DNA of 64,000 nucleotides from positions 1,614,501 to 1,678,500 of the forward strand of contig CM033108.1 of assembly GCA_019321725.1 (NCBI GenBank). The letters are read 5' to 3'. The first letter of the stretch is position 1. Every line of letters begins with the position of its first letter. The stretch comes from Paulownia fortunei. Its lineage: Eukaryota; Streptophyta; Magnoliopsida; Lamiales; Paulowniaceae. Of this stretch, positions 48,421 through 61,110 are shown piece by piece. A program made the translations under genes and the position numbers. The notes below the pieces were generated by a model that did not search any database, had not been told where the DNA came from, and saw only the letters and a program-made list of their open reading frames with translations.

Positions 48421-49569
48421 ATCCCCATTGCTTTTATAACTGGGATTAATTACCCTAACCCCCACCCCCCACCCCCCACCCCCAAAAGAAACAGAAAAAG
48501 AAAAAGAAAACCGATGAAAAAATGCAGCATTTTTTTTCAATTTTTATTTACATATTCCGTGTTGCTAATCATTGTTTCCTACAAAAATATCTTGCATTTA
48601 TCATGTTTTTATTATAATAGAAAATATAAAACAAATTTAAATTACTATGTTAAAGAAGGCATATTCAAATTGGATCATCAGAGAATCCTGGAAACTGACT
48701 TATACCTTGTACAAATGTTTGGGTCCAAAACAATATTAAAACCTCAAAGAAAACATTTTTGAGCCCATTATGGCTGACCGTGTCCGGCCCAAGGCAAACC
48801 AAATTGCTAAATGTCCGAAAAGCTTAAAAATTAATACATAAGAATAATTAATTAAACAGTTGGGAGAAATCAAGATTTTAATGTTTTCATAACTGGAAAA
48901 GTGCAGGTCAAGGTTCTGTATTGCTGAAAATTTTCAAGTTCAAGGTAGATAATATGTCAAACCTGCATCCAACTCAACTAAACAACTTTAAATTAAGCTC
49001 ACTTATTGCAACTGTTAATTGAATTAATACCACAGAAAATGCTTTTTGCCAAAAAAAATTGAAGTAATGAGCTTCCCAATGAATCAGATTTTTATTTTTT
49101 TTTTAGAATAAAAAAATTACATCATTATTTACAAGATTGAGAGAGAATATTCCAATCCTTAACTTTGTATATTTATGATTATATGCTTGACTTGTGGGTT
49201 ATAAAGGAAATCCATGATGCTGGTTTGCTTTAAGCTTAGGTTCTAATGTCTATATTCCTACAATAATAATACAAGGAGACTTAGATGCTGTCTCAACTTT
49301 GGCATAATTGCAAAGTATCAATATTTTTGTCTTTATATTTACAACAAACAAAGCATCAACACAATTTTATCCCTACTACATAAACTTCGGACAGTTCTTA
49401 TGTCAACTAGCAATCCAACCACACTTTTATTATGTGCAACATTAAAATTACAAAAAAAAAAAAAAAAAAAAGTGAAATATTAAATTGTTTTCTTTGGGCG
49501 TTTGTTTATTGGCAAAAAGGAAAAAAAAAGGAATAGAGACAAATCTATGTAATTTCTTTTAAGTATTTT

Positions 49570-49955
49570 TAGAAATGACAATAGGATGGGTTCAAATTGG
49601 AACTCATCTCCCATCCACCCTGTTTGGTTTGGAATAAGTTTCAAGTACAAATGGATTTGAAATGGGTTATGAGTTCTTTATTTTCAAACTTGATCCAACT
49701 CAGACCCATCATGTTTAATTTTTTTTTATTTTTTTAAGAAAATATTATATATATTTATATGATAATTTTTTAAAAAATATTTTTTTAAAAAATTTTAAAA
49801 GTATATTTTTTTATATTTTTAAATTTTAAAGTGAGTCTAAAGAATATAACGGTTTATTCACCAATAGGTATGGATTTGGGTTTTTAAAAAATTTTAATGA
49901 GTTGGATTTCAAATTCAGATAAATGTGGCTCAAAGTCAATCCATTATCATCTCTA
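49570..49955. mobile_element. hAT-like MITE, copy D (386 bp)
   Basis: The left end TAGAAATGACAAT and right end ATTATCATCTCTA are imperfect terminal inverted repeats. They are flanked by AGTATTTT (49562-49569) and AATATTTT (49956-49963), an 8-bp target duplication with one mismatch. The length and the interior tract TTTATTTTCAAACT match the copy at 4609-4997. Confidence 0.72.
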
Positions 49956-51418
49956 AATATTTTATAATAAAATATACACACATATTTATGTGTGTGTATA
50001 TATATCTATATTATTTTTGAAATGTTTATTTAGGTACTTCATCATTTTCTTTCTTTTCCTCTTCCGAAAAAAAGAGAATATTTATTATTTATGAAATTAA
50101 TAAAAAATGTGCCAAACTCCGTAGCTCATGATTGGCTTGAATTCCACCAAATAAATTTAGACTAAAATTTCCACCAAAAGAGTCAGATAATAAATATAAG
50201 ATTAAGATATCAAAATTCTCAATGGAATTAAAAAAAAAAAAAAAACTTTACTTAAAATGAACCACTTAAAATTATGATTTTTTACATTTTGATGCAAAGA
50301 CACAGACTTCATTGCTTGTCACAAATGCCAAACGGAAAAAGTGGACTCAATTATTTGATAACCGGACCACAAATACAAAGACTTCTACTCAAAAGTGTGT
50401 TATCCACAAGCCAACTAGACATTCCACCCTTTACACTCTAGTCATGCTATGGGACATCCTTACAGAAAAAAACAACCTAAATAATGATTCTTAAACCACG
50501 AAAAGTTAACTCACTAAAGATAGAAAAGGTTTAATTTTTTGCCCTACCCCCTAATCCATTATTAAAGTAATTGAGGAATTTGGGTAGTGTGCAATTTAAT
50601 CAAAGATTGGCTTTCATTTTTATCCCTTTGTCTTAAAGTAATTGTTTTTGACAACCTTGTTCGCTTAAAAATATTATGTTTTTGTTATAGTAATTAGAGA
50701 GTTGATTTTCATAAAAATCAATTTTTTTTTTTAATTTAGATTTTAAGTTTCGTCCGACTAATCATGGGAGAGGTCGGCCTTCCTCCTGATTTGGCCTCAG
50801 GTAAATTTAGATGCGATTATAATTTATATATGGTAGGAGCAGAACTTTCGATTAAAATTAACTCATCCAATATAGTCCCTTTACATCACGCGACAGGGAC
50901 CATCGGAAGAGAAATACAGGCGCGTCATAGTTTCTGTCTTCATCATGATTTAAATCCTAATACTTTTTATTAACCTACAATCGTCTTACCGCTACATTAT
51001 GCTCATGGGGCATCATAAAACACGATTTTTGATTGGCTAAAAAAAATAAATATACAAGTATTTGTACCACTGTTCATATATAACTAATATACATAGCTAA
51101 TTCGATCTAGTAGAGCATTATATATTTCACATATAACAAAATATTGTGCATATTAAGATAACAAAATTACGATTTGTAAGTCGTTGATTAGAAAGTCCAA
51201 TATCAGAATACTTCATCAATAGTTATTATCTAATAAAAACTATTTGTCGCAATTTTTAAACTTATAATAAGTATATATCTCTAGTGATCCAATATAAACA
51301 AGTAATTAAGGGATTTAATCCACAATCACAACATCATCCCAATGTGTAACCAAACGAAGACTATTTGTATAGAAAGAGTAGTGTATGAGTAAGTTTTTTT
51401 TTTTTCTTTTCAAAAGAA

Positions 51419-51451
<33 letters not shown>
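51419..51451. repeat. AAT trinucleotide microsatellite
   Basis: About eleven AAT units in direct succession. Confidence 0.93.
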
Positions 51452-53387
51452 TTGTTCCCAACTATGATTCGAACCATAGCCAACGAGATCATAAATCCAA
51501 AGTGTTTATCAAAATTTACTAATGAATGAGTATGTGTGTACATATCCTAAATACTATATTCGGTGAAGTATATCGAATGTAGTATCTATCGTTTATTTAC
51601 ATACAAAAATACACATACTGATATATGTGTAAATGAAATGTGACTGAACGGTGAATCCTTGACTCGGCTCATACTCCATCTGAGTGTAGGACAATAACTA
51701 AGTTGAGCAGAAACATTTGAGCATGATGAAAAAGGGAAAACTTGAAGATTAGCATCTGAAATTGTTAATGTAAAGTTAGATCAACTGAAAGATGCGAACT
51801 CCAGAGACATCAACAAAGACATATATATGGGAGCCACCTCATTTTAGATTGGGAAAATGTCCTAAAGCTAGACAACACACATCAAACTTTTAAAAAATAA
51901 AAATAAAATTGTTTACTAATATTGACTTTATACTACAAAATCATTGGTCCAAATTAATCCTTTTTTGAGTCATTTTTACTAAAGAACCTTTCCCCTGAGT
52001 TAATTAATTATTTTAGCACATGATTGTCTATGTTTATAATCCTTTTTGCAACTTTACTCTTTCTAGTGGAATATGATCCATATGGATAAGATATCGTGAT
52101 CCAGCTTTGAGAAAGAAAGGTTTCCTTAAAATAAGCAAGAAAAATTTTCAGCCATCGTTTCTAATCTGGCTAACAACTTTCACTGTATTAACAAAAGTTG
52201 TACTACTATTATGTACAAAAGAATAAGTTACACTATAGTAGTTGTCAGATGATTTTTGATTATGGTATAAGAGATTATGGTATAAGATGAGTCGACTGAC
52301 TTCAATTGAAGTCGATTCGAGTTTGAATTCAAGTCGAGATTGTCGATCTCATAGAGAGATATTCATAAGCTCATGAACTCTTATTTTTGAAAAAAAATAA
52401 AAATATCAAAAGTCATAAAAAACATATTCAAATAAATTTTATATTTAATTTTTTGAGTTACATATGATATAGTAATAGCAATAAACCATAACATTAAATT
52501 ATGTATATTCCTGTTGATATTATGTAGTACTCCAATTTGTTTCTACAAATACGACCAATTAATGCATGTTTTGAAACTCCCTCTTATATTTCATAAATAT
52601 TTGTTGAATGTAAGATATATAAGTATTATATATCTTATCTTATCTATTTTCATATCATTCTTTTTTGTTTTTTTCTCTTATGTGAATTGTCTTGTTAATT
52701 TCAAAATACAAGTATAACAAACTTTTATAGTCCACTCCAAAATCCAAAAAAAAAAAAAAAAAACAAGGATGAGAAAATAAAGTACCAAAATTTTTAACAG
52801 GCTATTTTTTTTTTGGTATTTATATCCATGCTTTTTCAAAATAAAAATTCCTCTCGGGAAACTAATTCGTAAAGATCATATTATTCTAAAAAATAAAAAA
52901 TATATATCTATTTTACATTTTCAATTCAGTAAATATATACTTTCACCAAGATATGCATAGACGTAACATATAGTCTAGTATTTTGTAAATCTCAGCTAAC
53001 CCAAATACACACACGCATAAGCATGTGTATGTTTGTGATGAATGTCGTTTGATTAAAAATTGGGGATTAGATTTATTTATTTTTTTAAATAATAAATAAA
53101 GAGGTATTTTTAATTTTTAAGAGGAGATAAAAATTTAAAATTTTATAATTATATATAATTAATATTAATTTTAATTTTTTTATCGAATCAATCTCTGCAT
53201 CCATGCTTATATGAGTTATCACTTGTATATTTTTCAAGGCTCAACTCATTTATAGCTCTAATCCTAATTTCCGAACATCGATCCTTGAACACTAAACCAA
53301 TTGATAGAAATTAATGATCCAGCCTACATCACTAATTATGATTAACCAAAGCCTAATTACTAATCAATTTTGTGACGTCTTAAAGGA

Positions 53388-53408
53388 CGAATCTGATACC
53401 ATTTTGTA
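53388..53408 (-). other. Primer-binding-site-like sequence of an LTR element
   Basis: The minus strand reads TTACAAAATGGTATCAGA. The last ten bases match the start of TGGTATCAGAGC, complementary to initiator tRNA-Met, and TTACA is a typical LTR 3' end. No second LTR or gag-pol sequence was found, so this is at most a remnant. A similar, weaker sequence (TTACAATTGGTATTAAAA on the minus strand) occurs near 59634-59651. Confidence 0.35.
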
Positions 53409-54639
53409 ATGGATTAGATGCCCCTCGACCAAACGTTGTTGTAATTATCTTTGGAATTCGAATTCTAATACAACCATTGGTTAATAAAAATACCTTCAAT
53501 ACATGTCTTAATACTAAGGTATCAATCACTATGTCACCCTCATTTATAGAAGATAAACTTTGATTTGTTTGATATCTAATGTTATTCCGACAAGCCAGCC
53601 ATACAATCTTGGTTCGATTCGTTTTGTTCGAGTTGGTATATATAATGCCAATGAAGACTATTCACATGGTAAAAAGGTTTTTTCTGCAAGAAATGTATCA
53701 AACTCATTGTGCCTAGACAATAGTACTAGATAAAACTGAAATATAATATCAAAGATAATCTCCTTATACTAATGTACTTTAGGATAGAGGTTTTTTTTTT
53801 TAATTATTAATTATTATCCTATTTTTTTCCAATTTTTTTTGAAGCTGTGACACTTATATAAAATACGTGTTTAGAACATCTGTTTTTACATGTTAAGTGT
53901 TTCAAATAGATATTTATACATTTTCTAAAGATAACTAGTTATTAATTGTTAAAAGTTATACAATAGTAAATAAGAAGATAAGAACCCGAGAACTATTTAT
54001 ATTTCGATCTTATTGAGTTGTATTAATTATCATTATATGTATATTACGGATAAAATTTTAAATATAGTATGGTGTGGGTAATAAAAACATATCTTAAAAT
54101 ATCAAATTATCCTAAAAAGGAAAGAAAATTACAATACAGGACATTACCTGAGCGCCTACCCAGGGTCAGGCCCGATCCAAGCATGATTTGACTCAATACC
54201 CGGCTTCTTGTTAATATAAAGTACACATTATATTTAATCACTTTAAGAATATGAGTAAGGTGAAAATACTATAAATAAATAGAGACATGTAATATTAAAG
54301 GTACACATTTAATTCTTGATTTAAATTCTCTTTTCCACTCACTAAATTCAATTTGTTCTATCAATTTTAAGTTAGGCATCAAAAAATTATAATGGGGCCA
54401 CCCAAAGCATTAGAGATTCTTCTTGTTTGCATGATCAGAAATTGGGCTTTATATAACTATTCGAGCTCTATCCTGATTTGAGATCAAATCATAAAAAATA
54501 TAAAATAGAATTTAACAATATAACTTTCTTTATGTAACTTTCGCCAACTTCAGAGCAAAGATTCATGGGAAAAAACAAAATCCAAATGTACCCAAAATAT
54601 TTAATAATAAAATAAATACCAATAAAAGAGCAGCATTGG

Positions 54640-54875
54640 AAAAGGTGGAATGACAAGACGCTCGTGCGTTTCGCAGAAGGAGAACAGGAAGAGAACTGAG
54701 TTCGCTGGAGCTTAGCTGGGGAACACGTGCCGAGGAGTTGTTTATCACGTGCATTGGTTTGGGGGAACCAAAGGTTGACAAATTTGGCCGTGGCCTCCGC
54801 CCCCTAGACCGCCTGCGCCTACCGCTGTATCACACATTTCCCTCCGTGATCCTTGAACACCACTTACGGTGAGTT
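54640..54875. other. GC-richer island with two G-boxes and a splice-donor-like end
   Basis: The stretch is much less AT-rich than its flanks. It has CACGTG near 54724-54729 and 54747-54752 and ends in ACGGTGAGTTT (from about 54867), a strong 5' splice donor pattern on the plus strand. It resembles a promoter plus a first non-coding exon, but no downstream coding exon was found. The minus-strand frame of 72 codons here is not recognised. Confidence 0.3.
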
Positions 54876-55241
54876 TGACTTATCTTTTGGAAAATTAATT
54901 CTACAGCAAGAGATCTCACTGTATTTGATTTTTATAAAGAAAATTGCTTGTAGTCCGCGAAAATCTCTAAATTTTTTTTTTAACTTTTTATTGTGTTGAT
55001 TATTGTATTTGAACAATCAAAAGTAATTCTAATTTAAGTTGTGAAAATCTTCAAAAAATCACCATGTAATTTTAATTTTCAACTATTCTTACAAATTATG
55101 GCAAAAGTCTAAAAGTGATTTTGAACGCAAATAAGAGGTACAATACATGTTGCACCAATTTTAAGATGAATAGTATACGAATTATTTTCAAGGATTATAT
55201 TTTATAAATTAAAAAATATTTAAATAATATATATTACACTC

Positions 55242-55265
55242 AATATATATATATATATATATATT
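55242..55265. repeat. AT microsatellite
   Basis: Uninterrupted AT dinucleotides. Confidence 0.92.
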
Positions 55266-55994
55266 ATCAATATTCCTTAGTCCCATCACCGTCAAATTTG
55301 ATTTGGAACCTAAGATGTCCATCTCTCTGAACTAGGTTTGCTATTGACCCTGTTGAGTTGGATTGTACAAATTCAGATTTAACTCTCTCCTGTTGTCCTA
55401 AACACCCCCCCACCCCACACCAAAATAAAAAATAAAAAATAAAAAAATTGTTAGACCAATTATGATAACCCTCTTATGCGAAAATTAAATATTATAAAAT
55501 AAAAAAAAAAAAGCTCTAAAATATGAATCGAATAATATATTAAATGCATATTTTAAAAGACAATATGCTGATTAAGTATAGTATGATTGAAAAAATGAAT
55601 TTCAGTTCAAATTGAGTCTGATCGAATCCACCCATAATTAATGACGTGAATTCTATCTTACTTCAGAATTTGATCCTGCCCTTATGCCAATTTGTACTTT
55701 CACTAATGATATTTATTATCCATATCAAAATCCCCACAAATAAATCAAAGAGTTGAATGTTGACTCCAGGATTTGAAAGTAGAAGTCTTCAATTATGGTG
55801 GATAAATGATAATTGCAGAGGTGACAGGCGTAGTGCATGCACGCTTTAAGGGTTTAATCAAGCTCTTTTTAATTATTGTTGTACTCGAGTGTTCTAACAA
55901 CGTGACAATTAAGATAGGACCGTGATGTACAGTGCTGATATTCTTATCAAATACACATCCAATTATTAACCATTTAACGGTGCTGATATTGTTA

Positions 55995-57029
55995 GGGAAA
56001 ATAACATCGACCTCCCTTAAACTTTCAACTATTGACAAGCAACCCCCTAATGTTTTGGGAAAATTGGCATGAACTTACAAATGTATGTGTGAGGGTTACA
56101 AATGTAATTTGCATGCTTAACAAAAGAAAAAGATTTCTTTTTTACCTAGGTTACAAATGTTACAGTAATTACTTGCATAAATTACTTTTACAAAATGCCT
56201 TTGAATAAAATTATATGATATAAATGTTTTTATTACTTGATAAAGTAGTTTACCACTATCAAAAGAATTAACCAAAGAATAAGATATAGATATTGATAAG
56301 AAAATTTTGAAACTAGACATACATTAAGAAACTGCAAAAGAAACAAATTAAATAAGCTACTTATTTACCAAAAAATATGTGGACTTAAAAATGCATTTAT
56401 TGCATACATCTATGAAAACATGTGATTACATACTAGGCATGCAAATATGCATGTGATTTAATAAACTCATTAATTATATTTAAGAAATACAAAATATGAG
56501 ATTTTTTTTAAAACAAAACCATGAATAAAATAATTGTACCCATTGTTTAAGGGCATTTGTGTCATTTGCACCAAACAAAAACATAAAGAAATAAACAAAT
56601 CGAAATGAATATGTTATAATTTAAACTTATTTGAATTCTTTTATTGATCTTAAAAAATAGTATTTGAATTTGATTTGACTGTTAATCTAATTGATTTTAA
56701 ATAAATTTTAATTAAATCGAATAAGAATCAAGTTTCAATAACTTGATTTTTTATATATATTTTATCATTTTTTACTAATCGAGTCGAAATTAAGTCGAGT
56801 TTCAAATTTTATCGAATGAAAAAATATATTTAAATTTAGTTATTATATTAATGAATCAAGCACAAATAAATTTTTAACAATTAATTTTAAATTAAGTATC
56901 AAGTAGCTCGATTTATTTTTAAATTTCAACAAAAACCAATAGAAGGGAGGTACATGCCAATTTTCCCAAACGTTTGGGGGTGCTTGCGAATATAGCCCAA
57001 GTTCAGGGAAGGTCAATGCAATTTTCCCC
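55995..57029. mobile_element. Inverted-repeat element, ~1.03 kb, ~80-bp TIRs
   Basis: The left arm (about 55995-56076) runs from GGGAAAATAACATCGACC to GGGAAAATTGGCATGAAC. The right arm (about 56951-57029), read on the minus strand, runs from GGGGAAAATTGCATTGACC to GGGAAAATTGGCATGTACC. The arms share several blocks, including CAAGCA, CCCCC and TTTGGGAAAATTGGCATG. The inside is AT-rich without a transposase. It looks like a non-autonomous long-TIR DNA element. The target duplication is not clear. Confidence 0.68.
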
Positions 57030-60000
57030 GTATTTTTTATGTCCTGTTTGAGATAACTCGTTGGGGCCTGGAATAAATAAATAAAGTTGGGAGGGAGACA
57101 ACCTGTCCCCCGCACATTCCTCTATTTATCTTTGACCGTTTGACCACCCGTCACTTCCCTCCACCACCCGTCAACACCAGACCCCAAGCACAGCTGTTCT
57201 TCAATATTATTAGTGCCTTTCTAACTGTGATAAAACTTTGTTTTGTTTTGTTTTGCTTTTTTTTTTTTTTTTTTTTGCCTGCCATTATTGTTGTATAAAT
57301 AATAAGAATCCATCCTCCCATTATCACAACACCAATTTTACTTAACCAAAGTTTTAGATAATACTCAACCTGTCTCAAAATTATTGTTTTACTATAATGT
57401 AATATCGAGTTATTTAAGCTTTAAATTAACTTATAATATTAATTTATTTGACAATTTTAATATTATCAAGATTTCAAATCATGATATTTTCTTGTTATAT
57501 TAGTTATTTTAATAAAAAATTGATTGAAGTCTTTATTATTATATTTTGAAACTAATTAAGATGGCTAGTCAAAAGCGACAATAGACATATAATATTGGGA
57601 CTCACGATTAAAAAAAGAAATTTTTTTGTGTATATATATACTATTGCTTTCAAATGTAGTGTTTGAGAACTAGTGACCATATTATTATTTAATGAAATGA
57701 TACTTTTGGAAATGATTTAAATTTACAAAATAAAATTTTATTTTAGAATGTTCCAAATACAAGTAATAAATTTGTAATAGATGAAGTAATATTAAGTATA
57801 TATTTAATGAGAGATCATTTTTTAGGACTTTGTTTAATGTCCATAATTTATGTGCAATTCTTATGGAGACCTCAGGTCCTAATACAATTACAATTATGGA
57901 CATCATATGAACTCGACTACATGAACGATTGTTACTATTCTGAAATTTTTAAAAAATAATCCATAATTTATTGAGACAAAGAATTGACAAATTTGCTCAT
58001 TTTATAGGTCACTTATATAAATTGTACTTGAAAAACCCACTTGCCGAAATCTTTCAGAGGTTATGGTCAAGATTTGCTTTCAAATTACAGGTAGCTTTTC
58101 AAGTGGATACATCATTTAGATCAAAGTTGTTAAAAATAATAGACATTTAAATAATTACTATCTTCTATAGTTATATATGCATTTTTATTATTTTAAATTA
58201 GTTGCATTGGTCCTTTCCTATAGTTGTTGGAATGATTGAGTGTGTTTTTAATGTTCCTATGTCTTGTCTGGAATCTTCCTAACTTGTCAGCACTAAATTC
58301 ATCCAACCGCCCTATTCTGGACTGTCTTAATGCATTTGATCAAGAATGCCCATTAGGAAGTCTTCAACTTTCCACATATGGTTGAATTTGAGAAGTGTTT
58401 GGGAATCTCCACCCTTACATTAATGTTAGAACTCTACATAGTTATCAATGAAGAAACACCAAAGCATTAAGCACATATGGGAAATTCTTTTCGGATTTAA
58501 TCAAATCCAACTAATTTTATGATTAATACACTTATTTAATGATTGATCATTCTTTTTAAATTGTACATTTACATCCTTAATGTACCAAAATACCGAAATT
58601 ACATTTATATTCCTGAAATGTTGTTAAAATATCAAAAATATCCAAACATCAGCGCAATTTTACCTGGTATCCGACTCGACCCAATCGCAAGTTTGGGTCA
58701 AATCAAACTCTCTACCATTGATGGAGTTGACCGATAGAACGTGCTAATTGACCAAATCATGACATTTGGACCCTAACTTGTATAACATACAAAAACTGAT
58801 TAGTATAAATATCCGATACACGTTTCTCATAAGTTAATTTTTACATATTTTACTCACTTCGCATATTAGTTTCTCACGACTTCAAGATATGAACTAATTT
58901 AAATATTAAAGGGTTTTAGTTGTAAATCAACCCATCGAACCTAACGTGTGTTATCGTTTTAGGTTATCACGAACTCAAATAATCAATCTCATATCATCAC
59001 AATCCAAACTCAAGTACGCTGACTTATCCCCATATCATATACCCTCTCCCGCTGCATTTTCTAGGGCAGGGGAAGGAGGATGGCATGTTTGATAAAAAGC
59101 ACTCCCCTCCCTGAACAAGAAAATGGCTAGTAGCTTAGTAGCTCATTATCCCGCGAGCAAGAGTTCACTAACTACCTAAGAAATGGGCGCTTGCTCTTTT
59201 TCTTCCCTCGGAAATTTAACCACAGTAGTTATATAACAACTATAATTTATACGTCGTGTAATTAGTTTGGATTTGACTAAACCTAATCCGAGCTAGAATT
59301 TTTCCATCCAACCAGTATTCCTTTACTACTCAACGAGCTCTCCCTTCTTTGAATGCTGTGGGCCTATGCAGCTATGCTCACTTTTTCTCTAATTGCAGTT
59401 TCCTAAAATTTGGCCACTGAGGAGTAGCCCTTAATAGATTGGGTAGATTGGCAAGTTTGCCATTTCCTGTCTTGCAGGATTGCCAATGTCCAAAGACTTA
59501 TAATTAACAGCTGTGGTAGCAATATTTTAGTTCTTACAACTCAAGTGCTAAGTTTCCTCCCTAGGCCAGGGCAATTAGTATCATACCAGGACTTATAATA
59601 ATGGCCATCAATGAAAATCGAACTCATGATTCCAATTTTAATACCAATTGTAAGACGAATATTTGTTACTTGTACGAAAAATTATAGTTGATATCAAGAA
59701 TGTTGTTTAAAATTATTAGATTAACACTCACTACTATTTGTCAAAAAAAAATAAAAATAACTCCTCATAAGTATAGTTTCTACTTTAATGCATGTCACAA
59801 TTTTGAAGCAATTGAATAGAACATTTTGCAAAATATAACCACTACATTTTGTAAGTGACGAATTAGATGCTCACTACTCACCTAATGATTTCTTGCTATA
59901 AAATTATAAACTAAGTAAAGAGCTACTCATCTGCTATGTAATTATAAAATTAGCAGAGAGAACTACTCATCTAGCAATCCAACTGACATTTTGAGACAAC

Positions 60001-60758
60001 ACCTTTGCGTGTGGTAAAAGTTCTAAATCCATCTACCAATTGGCTATATTTGACAATTTCCTGAGTAGAAGAAAAATTAAATCGTCTTCTGACTCTCATT
60101 CTTGAGCAACAATAAATATTTTAAGCAACGAAGATAATTAGCACTAAAAGATTATATCACATAATTCCCATGTGTAAACAAGTCAAGTCAAGTCAAGTTG
60201 AATTAAATAAATTATTGTATAAGTTTGTTTAAATTTTTATTAAGTTTTAAAAATTATATTTGAGATTGATTTAATTATTAATTAAATCAATTTTAAAAAT
60301 GAATTTTAATTAAATCGATCATAAATTGACTCGAGTAAATTGGTATTATATATATATATATATTATATTATAATATGTTTTTATAGATTGAATCGAACTC
60401 TAAGCCAAATTTTAATCTCATCGAAGGAAAAATCATATTTGGCCTGGATTTTGTTATATTTAACAAATCAAATTTAAATAAATATTTGGTCAGTCATCTT
60501 AAACAAGCAATATATAATTTGATTTATTTTTACTGTATAAAAATTGAAAATATTATTACCAATACTCTTTATCCAACTATGATGTGGATTCAGCAAAACA
60601 ACAAGGGCCGGCAAATCAATCAACCTCAAAACAGTAATAAACGAAGGGTAGAACTGTGTGATTTAATTCTCAATGATGTAAACAGGAGTTAGATTTTAGG
60701 AAAAAAAATTAGCCCCACCCGGTCCCCACTCAAATTCCCTTTGACCATGTAACCCCCC

Positions 60759-60810
60759 ACCAACCCAACCATGGTTAATATCCCACCAACCCAACCATGG
60801 TTAATATCCC
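60759..60810. repeat. 26-bp perfect tandem duplication with MYB-type motif
   Basis: 60759-60784 and 60785-60810 are identical. Each unit holds ACCAACC, an AC-element-like sequence bound by R2R3-MYB factors. It lies about 300-350 bp upstream of the U-box gene ATG. Confidence 0.92.
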
Positions 60811-60832
60811 ACCATCTCCCCGAGTTCATAAA

Positions 60833-60927
60833 CCACACGTGTGGCGGATGAATGGGGGATGCATAATAGTACAAATCGGTCAGCATAAAAACAGAGAAAT
60901 GTCCCTCTGTTCCCATTTCGTATATAA
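60833..60927 (+). promoter_or_regulatory. Putative PUB25/26-like promoter: palindromic G-box and TATA
   Basis: A 12-bp perfect palindrome CCACACGTGTGG (60833-60844) contains the G-box CACGTG (60836-60841). A TATATAA box is at 60921-60927, about 184 bp upstream of the ATG at 61111. The duplicated ACCAACC unit lies just upstream. The motifs are seen; factor binding is inferred. Confidence 0.6.
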
Positions 60928-61110
60928 TTCCATCACTCCCCCAACAAAGTGAAAGAGAATTTGCAGTCCTCACTGATTTAGTATTGCTCTTTCTGTAGTT
61001 CTTGTCCCTGTTTTTATATTCTTTTTTTCTGTTTGTGTTTTCTCTCTTTTTTAAAAAAAATAAATAGTGAATCACAGAAGAAGAAACAACGAGGGTGGTA
61101 AGAATTTAAC

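Larger units (their letters stand above)
48421..54600. other. Gene-free AT-rich spacer
   Basis: No supported gene. It contains poly-A and poly-T tracts, a MITE copy, an AAT microsatellite and possible LTR-element remnants. A 69-codon open frame at 50764-50973 has no recognised relatives. Confidence 0.6.
54876..60700. other. Gene-free AT-rich spacer
   Basis: No supported gene. It contains an AT microsatellite (55242-55265), a 1.03-kb inverted-repeat element, poly-T runs, and at 59040-59240 a less AT-rich patch of unknown origin. Confidence 0.6.

Noticed and set aside
50764..50973. 69-codon plus-strand ORF starting MGEVGLPPDL
   Set aside because: No recognised family, isolated in an AT-rich spacer, no promoter or splice context.
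51460..51490. Second tRNA-like sequence (GATTCGAACCATAG)
   Set aside because: A B-box-like motif on the minus strand only; no A box or cloverleaf can be built around it.
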